Assembly (NCBI GenBank): GCA_963969345.1
Contig: OZ017766.1
Coordinates: forward strand, 4,340,001-4,404,000
DNA: 64,000 nucleotides
Origin: Turbatrix aceti
Lineage: Eukaryota > Nematoda > Chromadorea > Rhabditida > Panagrolaimidae
Reading direction: 5' to 3'
Positions within the stretch are counted from its first letter, which is position 1. Every line of letters begins with the position of its first letter. Below the pieces are notes generated by a model. It was given only the letters and a program-made list of their open reading frames with translations. It had not been told where the DNA came from and did not search any database. The position numbers were made by a program, and so were the translations under genes. Positions 33,824 to 46,631 of this stretch are shown piece by piece.

Positions 33824-36314
33824 TCAGTCAGAATTCATGATGGCGTCAACGTTGCTCCAATGCAGGTAACCGATGAGATTGATGCCGCCCGTCGTCACGA
33901 CGAAGAGCAGCACGAAGAAGATGAAGCAGCACCGCTCGGCGACCGTCGCGAGCCACTCGTACTCCTTCTGCGCCAGCTGTCGGTTTAGACGCACGTTGGC
34001 TGAAAAAATACGGACGCAATTACAGAAATACACGTGCCTAAAAAACGTTCTGCGTGCACCCGCACAAAGCGTGCCCCGGGGCCCCGGAAATCTCACTCGT
34101 AAACGGACTGCGAACAGTGTTTTGCCAGTGTCCCTTTCGAGTCCTGCTTAAAAAAATTAGACGCTATTTGGACGTACGACAAAAATAAGTATGGTTTACT
34201 TCCGTTTTGGGAGTCTACTGGGACTTATATTAAAGCTAAATTCTGTTTACAGATGTTTTTTGCTCGCCGGTTTTCGAGAAAATCCGTTTTTGAGTGCCAA
34301 AAACCGCTAAACTCACCATTGAACTGCCCAATGTGTAAGGCAATTTTATTCGTGGGTGTACGCGCAGTTCGGGTCGTGTCGAGATTATCGCTTTCCATGC
34401 TATTATCGTCGTCATCGCCGCCGAAGGGAAAGTGGACAGGCGGGGGCACCGGCGGCAGTCCGGACTCCGCTCGCGCGCGCGCCATCGTAAATAACGGGTC
34501 AGTGGACGTGTCCGTGGGCATGCCATTCTTGGCTTTGTTCCTAAAAGGCGACGCGAAACAGGGTGTTTTGACTTCGCCGCGACGCGACTCATTGTGCAAC
34601 AGCCGGGAGGCCCTCGAGTACGGCTCCGGAGGCGGAGCATCTTCGTAGTCCTAAAAAAAGGACATCACTTGTGCGTAATTGACTGTATCCGGGTGAGTAC
34701 CTTAGTGCCACGACGCAAGTGAAGCGGAGTGTCCGTGAAGGAAAGACACGCCAAGAGTTTGGTCGCCGAGACCGCCTTGTAGCTGAGGCGCTCACCGAGT
34801 CGCCCCCGCTTTTGGATGGCGATGATGACGGAAGAAGCGAGTGTGCCGAGGCTGATGACGCAGATCATGCCCAGGATGAACCAGCCGATGAGCGGGATGA
34901 AGGTCGACGTCGTCGGCATCTCGTCCGACACCATCAGCATAAGGATGGACATGGACTGAAGAAAAGTGTGCGTTTACGTATATCACAGTCCTCCCGGGGA
35001 CGAAAAACGAACCAGAAGGGTAGTGATGCCGAGCGAGACTTTTTCTTCCCGCATCCCGCTCGCCGATGACGTAGTAAAGAAACCCACGATCGCGATGAGC
35101 GTGATGATGGATGTCGGGATGATGAGGTTTACCTTCAAAAGACCCTCAAATGCCATCAACCCCCAAAATCCGAATTCGACCCACCAGATAAAAGAGCGGC
35201 TTCCGCCTCAGGTACAGCGTGAGCTTGAGCAGGGTGTAGGCATTCGGGCAGCAGGAATACTTGATCTCGACCCGCTTGATAGTCGTCTTGAGCAGGTACC
35301 AGCCCTCGTTTTCGAGGAAATTAGACGTTCCGATCTGGTCCGAGTACTGGTAGTAATCGATGCCCTTTTGATCGTAAGTCCAGCTGGAGAACGTCATCTG
35401 GCACACCTGAATGTCAAAGGGAAAAAAGCGGAGATTCAGCTTGCAGCTGAACTTGTAAATTGTCGGATAGAGCAGCTCGACGAGGGCTGCCTTCCTCGTC
35501 GTGTTCGTTGTCAGCTTGGCATTCAGCAGTCGTCTCGTGTCGTCATCCTTCATAACGAGACTAAAAAAAAGCCAAACAATCCCGGGAGCGTCAATGCTTT
35601 TTTTGTTGGGCAGAACTCACTTTTCGTAGAGAGTCGTGTCGGGAATCCAAATAGCATCGTGCGGAAGACGAATCTCCGTGATGTTATTGTACTCCGATGG
35701 CAGCCAGTAGAGAAACTCATCGTGCCAGCGCTGAAGAGAAAAAAAGATCAGCAGAGTGATGAATCACCTGGGACGGGATCAAACACCTGTCCGCCCCCTT
35801 TCAGTCAAAAAACATATTTTTCAATGAAAACACCTGATTTGCAAAATATTGCAAAATGCTATATACATTCAATTTGCGGATAAATATCATGAATAATATT
35901 GGCAGCGCCCGGATGCCAAAGACAAAAAAAATTCTGGATAGAACGTCAAAGCTCACCTCAATAACCCATGCATTGAGAAGTATGTATTGCTGAGGCTCGT
36001 TCTGAAAAAACAAAACAAAACAAGCGGTCTCCTTCGAGACGCGAAGGCTATAGCACCCACCAACTCGAGGATCTGGTATAGGTCCATGCTGAAGGTGACG
36101 TTGACCGGCTTGTCGTTGTCCCAGGTAGGCTTTGCCTTGCTGTCGTAGGACTCGAGCATGTCCTGAATGAGACGCAGCTGGTTGGAGGCAGCGGCGGCCG
36201 GCCAGCAGAGGGCTCCTGAAGACTTACACGCGCCGTGAGGATTACTCTCGCTCGACTGGGCTTACCGAGGGTCCAGAACACCACCCAGAGACGTTCGAGC
36301 ACGGGGGAAGGCAT
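33824..36314 (-). CDS. des-2: Nicotinic acetylcholine receptor alpha-type subunit, DES-2-like
   Basis: Nine exons: 36314-36266, 36215-36061, 36001-35957, 35730-35621, 35560-35185, 35132-35013, 34955-34701, 34650-34317 and 33999-33824, giving 539 residues. A signal peptide ending about ALCWPAAAA precedes the ligand domain. The Cys loop CKLNLRFFPFDIQVC, vicinal cysteines YSCCPNA, pore helix EEKVSLGITTLLSMSILMLM and SDEMPTTSTFIPL are present, and TM4 ends the protein. The cytoplasmic loop contains an acidic GGDDDDNS stretch. Gene order (this gene first, the deg-3-like gene second) matches the C. elegans des-2/deg-3 operon, whose products form a choline-sensitive channel. Confidence 0.86.
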
Positions 36315-39300
36315 CGTGCGCTCTCGTCTGGGGAATCGGAGGAGGAGGAGGAGGACAGCAAGCAAGTGTTGCGGCGACCGACGACACCGCGTCGTCACTC
36401 CAAATGAATTACCGGCTTCGAGAATCGGCTTTTGCGCTCCTGAATTTGCTCACGTTTCATAAGTTATGCATTTTGAACAAACTGTTTTGGAAGTGAACCG
36501 GAAGCGAAATCAATTAAGGAGATGGGCCAACCTGTTGGACGGTTGGCTGCCGAATGGGCATCGCTCGACGCAGACCAAGCGGAAAGTGAGTGAGCGACCG
36601 CGGGGGAGAGAATGAATGCCAAATAAAGAGCACCTGAAGCAAATAAAGGCACTCACTGACCGCCGAACCCCCCGAGCACTTCCCAAATTACAAATTTAGA
36701 TACAAATGGACGCGTTAACAAGAGTGCAACAAAAATCAAGAAAACAACTGAACACTTTGCAACTCTGACTTGTGAGGGGAGATTAAAAAACCTTCAGTTC
36801 AATTGGTTAAACAAACTTTTACGGCCCCCGAAAAACCGGGAATTCCCCCCGGCAAGCGCATCTAATCGCCGTCCGTCCTAAAACCCGGCCATCATTCTTT
36901 GACGTTTTCTTGTCCAAATTTTAATTTTAGAAAACAGCTCGTTGGTTGCTCAGTCGACGACCGCGACCGCGACCACGAGCAAAGCACGCACCAAGCACCA
37001 GCCGAGCAAAGTGGCTTTCTAGGGGCCGAACGACTTCTGCGTGCACCACCTCCTCCCGCCAAAAGCAAGCACAGATCACACTCCGGTCCAAATGACCGCT
37101 GGCGTGGTTCTTCTGTTCTTGGAGCGCTTGGCTGACTGGGGTCCAGACGACACGCGGCCGTCGAGACCCGAGACGGGCCCCTGCAAGGTCCTCTCTACTT
37201 TTGGAAGTGCCTCAGCGTCGCACAATTACCACGGTCGAATAAATAAACGCGGCGCAGAAGAAGAAGAAAAATGCCAGAAATTGACAATTAAATGTTTTAA
37301 CCGATCGATAGGAGACGACCGACGTCTCTGGCTTCTGGCAGCAGGTAGTAGGCGGGCCCTGGCTCCCCCTGGCAGGTGAGGGAGGCGGAACGGCGGAGAT
37401 CGTCGATCTTCGTTCGTTCGTTCTTTCGGCCCCAGCGGCACCCTGCTTTAGCGCCACAGGGTCCAGGCAGCTGCAACGGAGAGGAGAACCTTTCCCCGTG
37501 GACACCCAATGCGTGGCCATTCAACTTTTGACTCGCAAAAAGGCCATCAAAGGGGAGGCGCACAAAAAGGCTAATCGCAAAAATTGCTGTGTCCTGCCCG
37601 GGCAGTTTAAGCCCGAGCGTCCATGTTCACTTTCACGGCAAAAGTGCGGCGGCGGCGGCGTCGCTTCAATTACGCCATGCCCGCTGCAACACCCCCACAA
37701 GTGGACGTGGATCTATCTAGACAAGATCGTAGCGGGTGGCGTTCGTTCGTTCACGCGTTCCTATGGCTTCACAAACTCCGGACAACAAACTCCAGACGCG
37801 TGGGAGAAGTTGATTGGCCCCGATACGGGCACCGGCTAACATAAGATAACGCAATTAAATATTTTTGGAGCGCTGAAAGTTAACAAAACGGACGCGTGCT
37901 GTTTTCCTTGGCCAGTTTCTTAGCCCCCTCCAAAAACAGCGCTTCTCGATAGATAATTAGTTTGAGGCTGCTGAAAGCGAAAACAATGGGGTCACTCAAA
38001 ACTTTTGAGGCCCCGTGTTTTTTTATATACTTCGCGTACATTTATTTATGTTAGTAAACATTGTGCAAAGTTTGTCAGCACGAGTTTCAACTTTGATCGT
38101 TAAAAACCAGTGCCCAAGAAAACCAGTGCAAAAAAGTATGTTTCGAAAAAAACACTGGATGATCCAAGTCCGGCGGAAACAAAAAATGTTGCACAAAATT
38201 TATTGTAGCGACTCCATGCAAGAAGTGCCACGGCGAGAGTCGCTTTAGGGCTCCGTAAATAAGGCGCACGGACTTTTACGACACCTGGTAGCACAAACAG
38301 TGACAACAATTGGAGGCCGAGCCAGCACAATGCCCCGTCGTGCAGCGAGCGCACCGCGGCCCAGGCCGAAGACAACAGCGCCTTCAGCTGGGCCGGTGGC
38401 CAGCGACGTGCCATCGGTGTCGTCACCAGGTCTGGCTCAAACGATGCATCATTAGGAGCGTGGCGTGCTTCCAGGCGACATCCCTCGATATTTATAGCAT
38501 TTCCATTTCCTGCTTCGTCGTCCGACCATCACACAAAGAAGGTGGGTGCCGCCCAGTCACTTCTGAAGCCGAATCCACCCCAAAAAAAAGGGGGGATGCG
38601 TAGGCCGCAGAAGAAATCAAAATTCGTGCAAAAACCAATTTGTCGACGACACCGGGGATAAATAACAAAGTGCACGCCACCGGTCACCTCATTTTCCATT
38701 CATAACGCGTAACGCGTCTTTCTTTTCAAAAATTGACGCAAAACAAGACGGATGAAAGCGGTTAGGTGACAACTCCCGGGATGGCAATCAGCCGAGCTCC
38801 CCCACGCCCGTTCGGCATCTACGCACCGTCTGTCAGCGTCGCCGGGATCATGTATGGATAACGTTGCCATGAATACTTAACCCCGGTTTGACGACGTTCT
38901 TCGGCTACGGTAAAAGCAATCAACGAGTTCAGGCTAAAAACATTCGCAGGCATCACAACACAGAGCACAGCGCGGGGGATGGGCATTCGCGTCGTCCCCT
39001 GGCACTGACAGCCGTGTTCCGTGATCATTCTGCATTTCTAGAGTGCATTTCGAAGATTTTCTGGGCTGTATGTCCTTAACCGCACCCCCCCCCCCGACGG
39101 CAAAAAAACAATTTTTTGTAGTTTGAAGTTTTAAAGTAATTTTGAGAGTCCAGGATACCTTGCTGGCTATTTTCAGATTTTTTGGGGTGTAAAACGTATA
39201 AAACCGCCTGGCAAATCAAATTCAATTGCCCAAAATGACAAGGAAAACAAGTCGGACAAAAATGGTAAATGAAAAGAAAACAAACATTGTAAATAACATT

Positions 39301-39969
39301 TGAAAGGGTTAAAGCATCGTAAAAAGCGGAAAGCGCGACGGAACTCACTCAAATTCAAGAAACAGGGGTGGGTGGCATGACGGACCCCCGAGGTAGTATT
39401 TAGTAGACGATCGTGTCACGCAGGCACTCCTCGCCCTCTGGCGGGCACACTCGATAACCCATTAGCCTCCGTGCCGGTCCATCCTCTCGAACGAAGCACG
39501 TCGTAACTTCTTCGACGCCGACTGGCAGCTCTCCAAAAGTATCGTATTATGAAACGTCGTCTCGGCTAATTGCTTGTCACAACACGCGCTGTCTGTTTCA
39601 ACTCTTTTTTTGTCTCGCCCGCATCCAGAGGAGTTCCGGATATCGTAAACAACAGGGCAACAAACGAGATCACCGGCACGTATGTAGATTGGCCCTGTCA
39701 ACAGCATCAAAGTGCGCACAAACCGAGAGTGGGTGGGCTCCGATCAGAACACATTCCACCGTTTCCGCACTTCCTTCCAAAAAAAGCCTGTCCCACTTTT
39801 CCAAAAAAATGTATTTGTTAATACGCGACAGTACAATACACAATAAATATTCAAAACGGGGATGAGGACCACGAAGACGAAAAAAAAAGATGGCAACGAT
39901 CAGGTAGAAATGATTCGGATGAGAAAAAGGCGACGACGGCGGCTGATTGGGGTGGGAAAAAAACAAATT
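36315..39969. other. Large intergenic region, 3.7 kb
   Basis: No supported gene. It contains the promoter of the receptor pair at its left end and the 3' flank of the STPR-like gene at its right. A run of 11 C at 39085-39095 and scattered A-tracts are visible. Several 60-110 codon frames overlap each other and lack domains. Confidence 0.5.
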
Positions 39970-41797
39970 TCAAAGCGGCTGCTGCATCCCGGTCGTTCCG
40001 CTGGGACCAGGCATAAGCTGGGTTTCAAAGTGAGGCTGACACTTGACTTCCGTGAACGTGTATCCTGTGTTCATATCGGTGACAATGTTCTGCCCGGAGT
40101 TGGACAGAATCACCGTCTGCGGTCCGTACTGGTTCTGCAGCGACTGTTGTTGACCCGTCGAAGACGACGTCGGAGTCACGCTGATGTGGTGGCCCGCGTG
40201 ACGCTGACGAATGATCTCCTGGGCTTCGTGGGTGCGACGGAGGACTTCGCGTTCCATGTTGGCGAGAGAGTCGTCGTTGACGTCATTGACGATGGACTCG
40301 ATGGTGTCGGCGGAGCCGGTGCGGGGACGCTTCGGCGTGTATCGCTTCTGGTTGTACATCTTTCGCTCGTCTGGAGTCATTTTCTGGTACCGGAGACGAG
40401 CGGTCTCAGCACGCTTCGCGTTTCGTACCACGATCTGCTGGGCGCGATCGAGGGCTTCGCCGTTGATCTTGCCGATGGGCATCGCGAGCAGTGCCTCTTC
40501 CTCGAGTCGTCGACGCCGGAACGCCTCCGTCCGCCGCATATTGTACATTTTCTTCTCTTCCGAAGACATGCGATGATACCTAAACACAGGGCATGAAACA
40601 AACACATGAACCAAAAAAAATATGAATAGTAGGATCAATTCAAAATTGTCGTAACAACCCAAAAAGCAATGCACGTCGGTACAGTACCCGTTGAAATACG
40701 GTACTTTGAAAAGTAACCAAACCACCGTCGTTGCCCCCACTTCTTTTACGTTCTAAAGCAACCTCTTTTCAGTAACCTAAGAAGTATTCGCCCCCCAAAA
40801 CTAACCTTGCCCTCGCAGCCAGAGCCTTCCTGGCATTCTGTTCCTTGAGCTTGCTCTTCATGGCGTCTTCGTCCTCGACCACATGGCCTTCAGGGTCCTT
40901 AACCATGAGTTGGCGCATGCGGCGTTTGAGATTGTGCTCCTTGCGTTCATCGGGGGTCATCTTGTGGTAGCGTTGGCGAGCAGCTTCAGCCCAGCGAGCA
41001 CGCAGCTTCCTCTCTCGGAGTTGTTCGGTGATGACTGGGTCGTCTACGATGTCATTCGTCTCCCGGAGAATAGCTTCGAGTTCGGCCATTTCGCGTTCTC
41101 GTTGGCGCTTGCGTTTTTGGGCCTGTGTACGACGGAGGTTCAGGGCCTTCTTCGTATCCGGGTCCAGTCGGTGGTAGCGTTGACGAGCGGCTTCAGCCTG
41201 TCGAGCCTTCTTTTCGCGTTCTTTCTCCGGATCGACGATTCGAATCTTCTTTGACGGACTGGATGGGTCTACCGGGGTGATGTATTGTCCAGATCTGGAA
41301 TGGAACAAATTCACAACCTCTCATACACAGAGCAAAGCAATTTGAATAGCAGAACCCATTCTCGAAGCTTCCATGTACTACATACCGTATGCTTTCGTTA
41401 CGGAATTAGCATGTATCCTATTTTTGTGCAGACAAAAAACTCACTGAATCTTTCCAGCAGAAATGACGGTCCCCGACTGACCCATATCCGGGCTGTGCTG
41501 GTGCATGGAATCCGCGGGCATGACGTACTGTACGACGATCGGTTGGCCTTCAGACGCACCAACCCCGTCTTTTTTGGACGCAAAGACGTATCTGTTATTG
41601 GTGTTTGTCGGCAGAGGAGCGCCATTCGAAAAGACGAGTTGGACCGTGCCATTGAGGTTGACCGCCGATGGCATCGGATCCGCAACGGAGACGTACTGGA
41701 CTTGTTGCGACGGCTGAGGAGTGCCTGAGAGCTCCATCATCGTCGGTTCTGACGTTCCGACGTGCGAGGGAATCAATTTAATCACGTTGCTGTTCAT
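39970..41797 (-). CDS. STPR-like tandem-repeat protein, putative nuclear DNA-binding factor
   Basis: Exons 41797-41445, 41294-40806 and 40579-39970 encode 483 residues. The N-terminus is Ser/Gln/Val-rich without charge clusters, like an activation region. The middle has four repeats of the form AExARxRYxxMTPDERKxxNxxR (for example AEAARQRYHKMTPDERKEHN and AETARLRYQKMTPDERKMYN), joined by charged helical linkers. This resembles the 23-residue STPR repeats of silkworm FMBP-1 and metazoan relatives, which bind DNA. The C-terminus is Gln/Ser/Gly-rich. A TTTGCAG acceptor lies 14 bases before the ATG. I cannot give an orthologue. Confidence 0.75.
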
Positions 41798-42905
41798 CGA
41801 GTCAATCGAATCTGCAAATGTGTGTTCCTCAGATATGCCAAAGTCGGCTTATCGTAAAACGGTAACGCGAAATAGAGGCAAGAAAAACGAAATATTTCAC
41901 TGTCAAAGAAACGGAGAGCGCGCAGGCAACAAAACGCAACGATTGATGGTTGCGAGAAAGAGAAGGAATACGAAGCAGAGAGAATGCGAGTCATCCTACG
42001 CACGGGTATAGCACACATAGAGAGAACCAATTTTTCAACACAATAGCTGGACACGGACGCACGACCAGTCAATGTGCAAACGAAAATCGAAGAGAACACC
42101 GATGTAACTTGAAGTAGAGACAACAGTTGGGATGTAGAGTGGTATAGAGTGTGCGTACGCGTGTGCGAGTGAGGCCGGAGCTGCACGGCGAAAGAAAAAT
42201 AGAGAGCACCCAACACACGCGATGAGAAAGAAAGCCTCTCCTGTTTTCCTTCTCACAAATCGTTGTTGTTTGTGGAAAAAAAATGGAAAAATGACGGCGT
42301 ACGTATGCGTGTACGCCGCTTATTTTGTAGGATTTGTCGTCGGAATCGTAATCAACGAACGGGGCGCAAAAGAAGAGTTGTAATGCAATAACCTGACATC
42401 ACATTTTTTTGATTTATCGAGTTTTTCAAACACGGATCGAAAAAAGCATGTATACCGTCGGGAAAAGCTGCCGTTTCCCGAGCTGCTTGTTTGTTTGTTT
42501 TTTTGCCCGGTGACGGCATTTGTACTCTGGGCTTATATTAATGCCACGGCAAAATAAGGGGAGTTTTTGCGTCGTCACGAAAATCGTGCACAACCCTGCG
42601 CTCCAGAATTCACCCAGGTGAAAGTCAACGTCATGCATGCACGTAAGCACACTCATGCCAATACCAATGCCGGGCCGGGAACCATCCCAGTGCCATTGTT
42701 TTGTCCCACGCTTTTCTGCTTTTCGTTTCTGCGTGGCGCAACAGACGAGGGCACTTTTGATATTGCCACCTGTGGCACGTTTTATTCTCATTTGTCAAAC
42801 AAATAGCAACCAAAAAAAGTGCGTATAGTACTCATATTGGACATCGGAAGGCACGCTGGTTAGGTAGGCTTGGAATGAATGTGACTTCGGCGAAGAAGCA
42901 GCAGC
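41798..42905. other. Intergenic region between the Wnt and STPR-like genes
   Basis: 1.1 kb. It should contain the promoter of the STPR-like gene and the 3' end of the Wnt gene, both on the minus strand. A small perfect palindrome pair, GGCGTAC and GTACGCC, lies near 42296-42315. No gene seen. Confidence 0.5.
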
Positions 42906-44875
42906 TCACTTGCACATGTACGTCTCGACGGTTCGCTCGCACGTATCGCACTCGACGCGGCAGCAGTAGTGGAACTTGCAGTTGCAGCGTTCCTTCACGG
43001 TTTTGACGACCTTGCTGAAGCCACGGTTGCAACATAGCTGAAAAAAAGAGGATGAAAAATACATCAGGGGGCTTAAAAAAATCAGGGGCCTACCAGATCA
43101 CAGCCGTCGATGGCGAGGTTAGAATTGTTGCAGGGCCTGCCGTGGGTGCCCAGAATGCCGCTGCGGTTGTTTGGCTCGCAGAAATCAGGGGATTCCGAGA
43201 GATAGACGAGGTCCGCGGGCGTCTGACGCTTGAGAAAGCTGTTCTTGCGCTCTATCCTCACCTGTTTGTTCTCGTGGACAACTTTGACTTCGGTTGCGCC
43301 GTCGAACTTGTCCTTAATGATGTTTCCGATCTCCCGGAACGACGGCAGCGCCTCCCAGCACGTCTGGGACTCGCAGGATCCGCTGATGCCGTGGCACTTG
43401 CAGTGGGGTCGGAGACTCGACGTCAGCACCTCGCGGCCTGCCCGGTTGTTGTGGTCGTTCATGAGGCGTCGGTCGTGGCTCATGTTTTTGTGCTTTTCGG
43501 CGGCGTCGAGGAATTCCTTGGAGACCGCGATGCCGTAGTGCACGTTGTCCGAGCAGCCCTTGTACAGGTGCATCTGGCGGCCGTTTACATAGTTGTTCCT
43601 GAAAACGATAGGGGGTTGTGGGGGGCGCTGACATGAGTGGGCTCGGTGGACTCACGCAGCGTCTAGTTTGGTCTGGTCGCAGCCACATTTGTCAAGGAGC
43701 CCCTGGGAGCAATCCTTGGTGACGCGGTAGGCGACGCCGGCTGCAGAGACGGCGTGCACGAACGCCGCTTCCCGGGTGCCGTCCTTGAGGATCATGTCCG
43801 CGAAGACGCGCTTCGTCATGGGGTCAATCATTGTGCAGTTCCATCTGAAAGCGAATGCATGCCCAAATTTCACGATAATAGTAGTTCGTTGCATCAGAAA
43901 TCCACGTGAGATGTCCCCCGGCAGATGTTTGTTAGGGTCTACTCAGATTCCTTTCATTTATTTGCGCTTCATCGTCCGACAAAAAGTTGTCTGTCCCTTT
44001 TTTGCGTAATGAGGCTGCTCACGCGCGCACGATCATCGATCGCGGTTGATTCTTAATCACCACATGAGTCATCCGGGCCAATGGGCCGGATGTGGTGTGA
44101 CAAATAGCCCCAGGACGAATCGTTTACGATCGACCGACATGGTTGCGTAGCAGATGAAAAACGCATGTTGGCCCCGAACCCGATGCATCGTGGGATCGAG
44201 GCCGAACAAATGCAACATTCCCAGCCAAATCAAAGACGTTGACCGTTTCGCGTGCCACAAAAAGTCATAAATCAGCGCCATTTTATGGGCAAATCCTCCC
44301 CTTCGTCTCCGACGATCGTCGTCGGAGGAGGACTGCTGTCATCCGGTCGCGCGTTTTGGGCAAAAAGCAAAACAAGTGTCCAAACGAGTGTTTGTTTGGC
44401 TAGCAAGCTTCGGCGGGGTAACTGCAGGCTCATAAATTCCCGATTAATTACCCTTCTCAAGTCGTCGAGGGTGCTGACACTCCTGTAGCACTCCCGGCTG
44501 AGCTACATACAAATCATGCTGCGAGGCATATTCGAGAACATTCCCGAATGTGCAAAAAACATAAACATACCTGCGGAGATGAAACTGGTACTGGCACTCG
44601 GCGTAGGCGTCCCGGGCGCCGTAGCGGATGCTATTCATGGCATCAAAGTTGCGGCGACAGAATTTGAGCTGCTTCTTCGTGAGACCCGGCAGAGACTTGC
44701 AGATGGCGGCAATCGAAGTGTTTGCCGAGTGCTTCAGGTCGGCTGACGCCAGGCCCACTGCTCTGAAAGGGTACTGTAGGTTTTAGAAGGCAGGAGAAGA
44801 CACTTACAACCAGTTGACGGTGCCGAAGACGACCTGGATGCAGACGGAGAGCGTGAGGAGGGTGAGGAAAAGCAT
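42906..44875 (-). CDS. cwn-1: Wnt ligand, Wnt4-like
   Basis: Secreted lipid-modified morphogen of 361 residues: exons 44875-44808, 44762-44571, 43844-43656, 43598-43094 and 43037-42906. A signal peptide (MLFLTLLTLSVCIQVVFG) is followed by the family landmarks RWNCT, GCSDN, HCKCHGISGSC (the serine carries the palmitoleate in characterised Wnts), DLVYLSESPDFCE and the cysteine-rich end CCRVECDTCERTVETYMCK. All five exon joins are in phase. FREIGNIIKDKFDGATEV and the flanking residues are closest by memory to Wnt4, hence cwn-1, but another nematode Wnt cannot be excluded. The Ly6 gene starts 705 bp away on the opposite strand. Confidence 0.92.
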
Positions 44876-45579
44876 GGCGAAGAGTCGCGACAGGAGCGAG
44901 AATGCGACAGGGGTTCGTTCACGAATGCGTCGAGGGCACGGGACTCGGGGTCATGCCCTGGGGGCCAAGGGTTGCGTTGGTTGTTGGTTGCTGGATGGCA
45001 CTTGGTTGTCCACACACGACCCAGTCGTCGTGCTATAGACACTGGAGTGACAAAGTGTCCGAAATGTGTGTATCTGCCTGTAAAATACCCGGGCTCGCTG
45101 GGATCCTCCCCGCGAAGAGAAGGCTGCGGCCGTTCGTCGCAGCAACCCAGCATCCGTCCCGGCGATCCATCCTGCCGCCGCCTGCGGTCGAGACATGTCG
45201 TAAATCACTCGGCACTCGCTTGCACATCCAGATCTCCTTGTGGAAAGGCGCCAGTTTGTCACTGGGGAAGGCCTTTGTTTGCCGACGCAGGTCTCGTCGC
45301 GCGGCCACGGTCGCGCCCTCTTTTTTATGCCTTTTGCCGAGTCAATGGGGCGGCGGCTAAAAGGTGCCAAACGCCAAACTTTGCTCACAGTCGCAACTTT
45401 CTCGGTTGCCATGACGCCGACAGGCAACCTTTCAAGTGGCGCCGGCCTCCTCCGGCCCATCTTTATCCCCTTCCACCACGGCATGCGGTCACGCAGGATT
45501 AACTCCCGGCTGCCGGCAGCCTAGACATCCGGCGCCTCGCGAGCGAAGCCCCTTGGATTCACTCTGGCCGAGGTGCGAC
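44876..45579. promoter_or_regulatory. Divergent promoter region between Wnt and Ly6 genes
   Basis: 704 bp between two divergent ATGs, the only upstream space short of neighbours for both genes. GC-rich, with no recognised element and no supported frame of its own. Confidence 0.4.
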
Positions 45580-46631
45580 ATGCCTGACACTCGCTGGCTC
45601 TCTAAAGTGGCACTTTTCGCCCTGGTGTCCGCCTCGGTGGCACCCGGCGTTAGCGCCATCATCTGCTACACGTGTACGTCGACCGTCAGAAGCGAAGGCG
45701 ACCTTGAAGGCCAGGAGACCTTCAGGACCATGCTCGACAGCTCCTACAACCTGCCTCCCGTCCACACCGATTGCGCACTCGCCGACAACCCCAACTTTGC
45801 CTCGGTCTTCAACTCCGAGTGCCGTAACCCGGATGACTCGTGCATGAAGGTGTCGTCTGTCAGTGGTAGTAAGTCATTTTTTGCATTAGCTGCAGGCATT
45901 AAATTAGGACGGGTTCATTACACCTGCCTGGCTGGGTGTGTAGACGCCGGCTAATGGCACACCTCGCTGCATGCCCCTGGCGCGGTAGGGACAATTAACT
46001 TTTTGAATAATGCAAACAAACATTTTTTGCATGAGACCGAAAAGATACCAATCTCGAAAAAAACGAGGTAAGACGGGGTAAGGCTCGTTTGTTTGTCACT
46101 GGGAGTTGTCAAAACAAGGTCCAAATCGGGCACACCTGTGAGCACGCGCGCATACTCAACGAGCGCGAGGCAGTTAGTTGTCAGCCGCATGAGAATAGAC
46201 TTTGAGTGATGAGAAACACAAAAAAAAGCAAAGAAACGGTGTATGAACACTAGCGCTGCGACGACGACGTCATTGTTGGGGTGGCAATTGGATTTTTCGC
46301 GCAATCTTTGATAGCTGTTTTTTTCTGCAAAAAAAATTGACGCCGATTATCGCACAGATGACTATCGACTTCATCAATTCAAAAAAAAAGGATTCGAGAT
46401 AAGCGCATTTGAAGTGACAAAATCCGGCTTTCAGGCATTTCTTTTGTCATCCGTGGTTGCAAATCGGAGATCTTCAAAGCTCAGGCAAGCACGAAAATTC
46501 CCTGCTCCATGCAGACGCCGTCGATGTGCTCTTGCCAGACGCCGCTCTGCAACGGCGTCGGCCCTCTGACGGCCCCCTCATCCCTGGTGCTGGGCGTTGT
46601 CCTCCTCCTCCTGCCGCGGCTGCTTACGTAA
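45580..46631 (+). CDS. GPI-anchored Ly6/uPAR-type small protein
   Basis: Two exons, 45580-45868 and 46435-46631, give 161 residues. A signal peptide (ending about VAPGVSA) is followed by ten cysteines in the Ly6 order: CYTC, single cysteines, RGC, then MCSCQTPLCN, with the final Cys-Asn that is diagnostic of the three-finger fold. A hydrophobic C-terminus (SLVLGVVLLLLPRLLT) fits GPI attachment. Nematode relatives (odr-2/hot type, and quiver/sleepless type in insects) act at neuronal surfaces and modulate channels or receptors; the exact group is not clear. Confidence 0.85.

Noticed and set aside
39085..39095. Poly-C run as regulatory element
   Set aside because: Simple homopolymer; nothing links it to a function.
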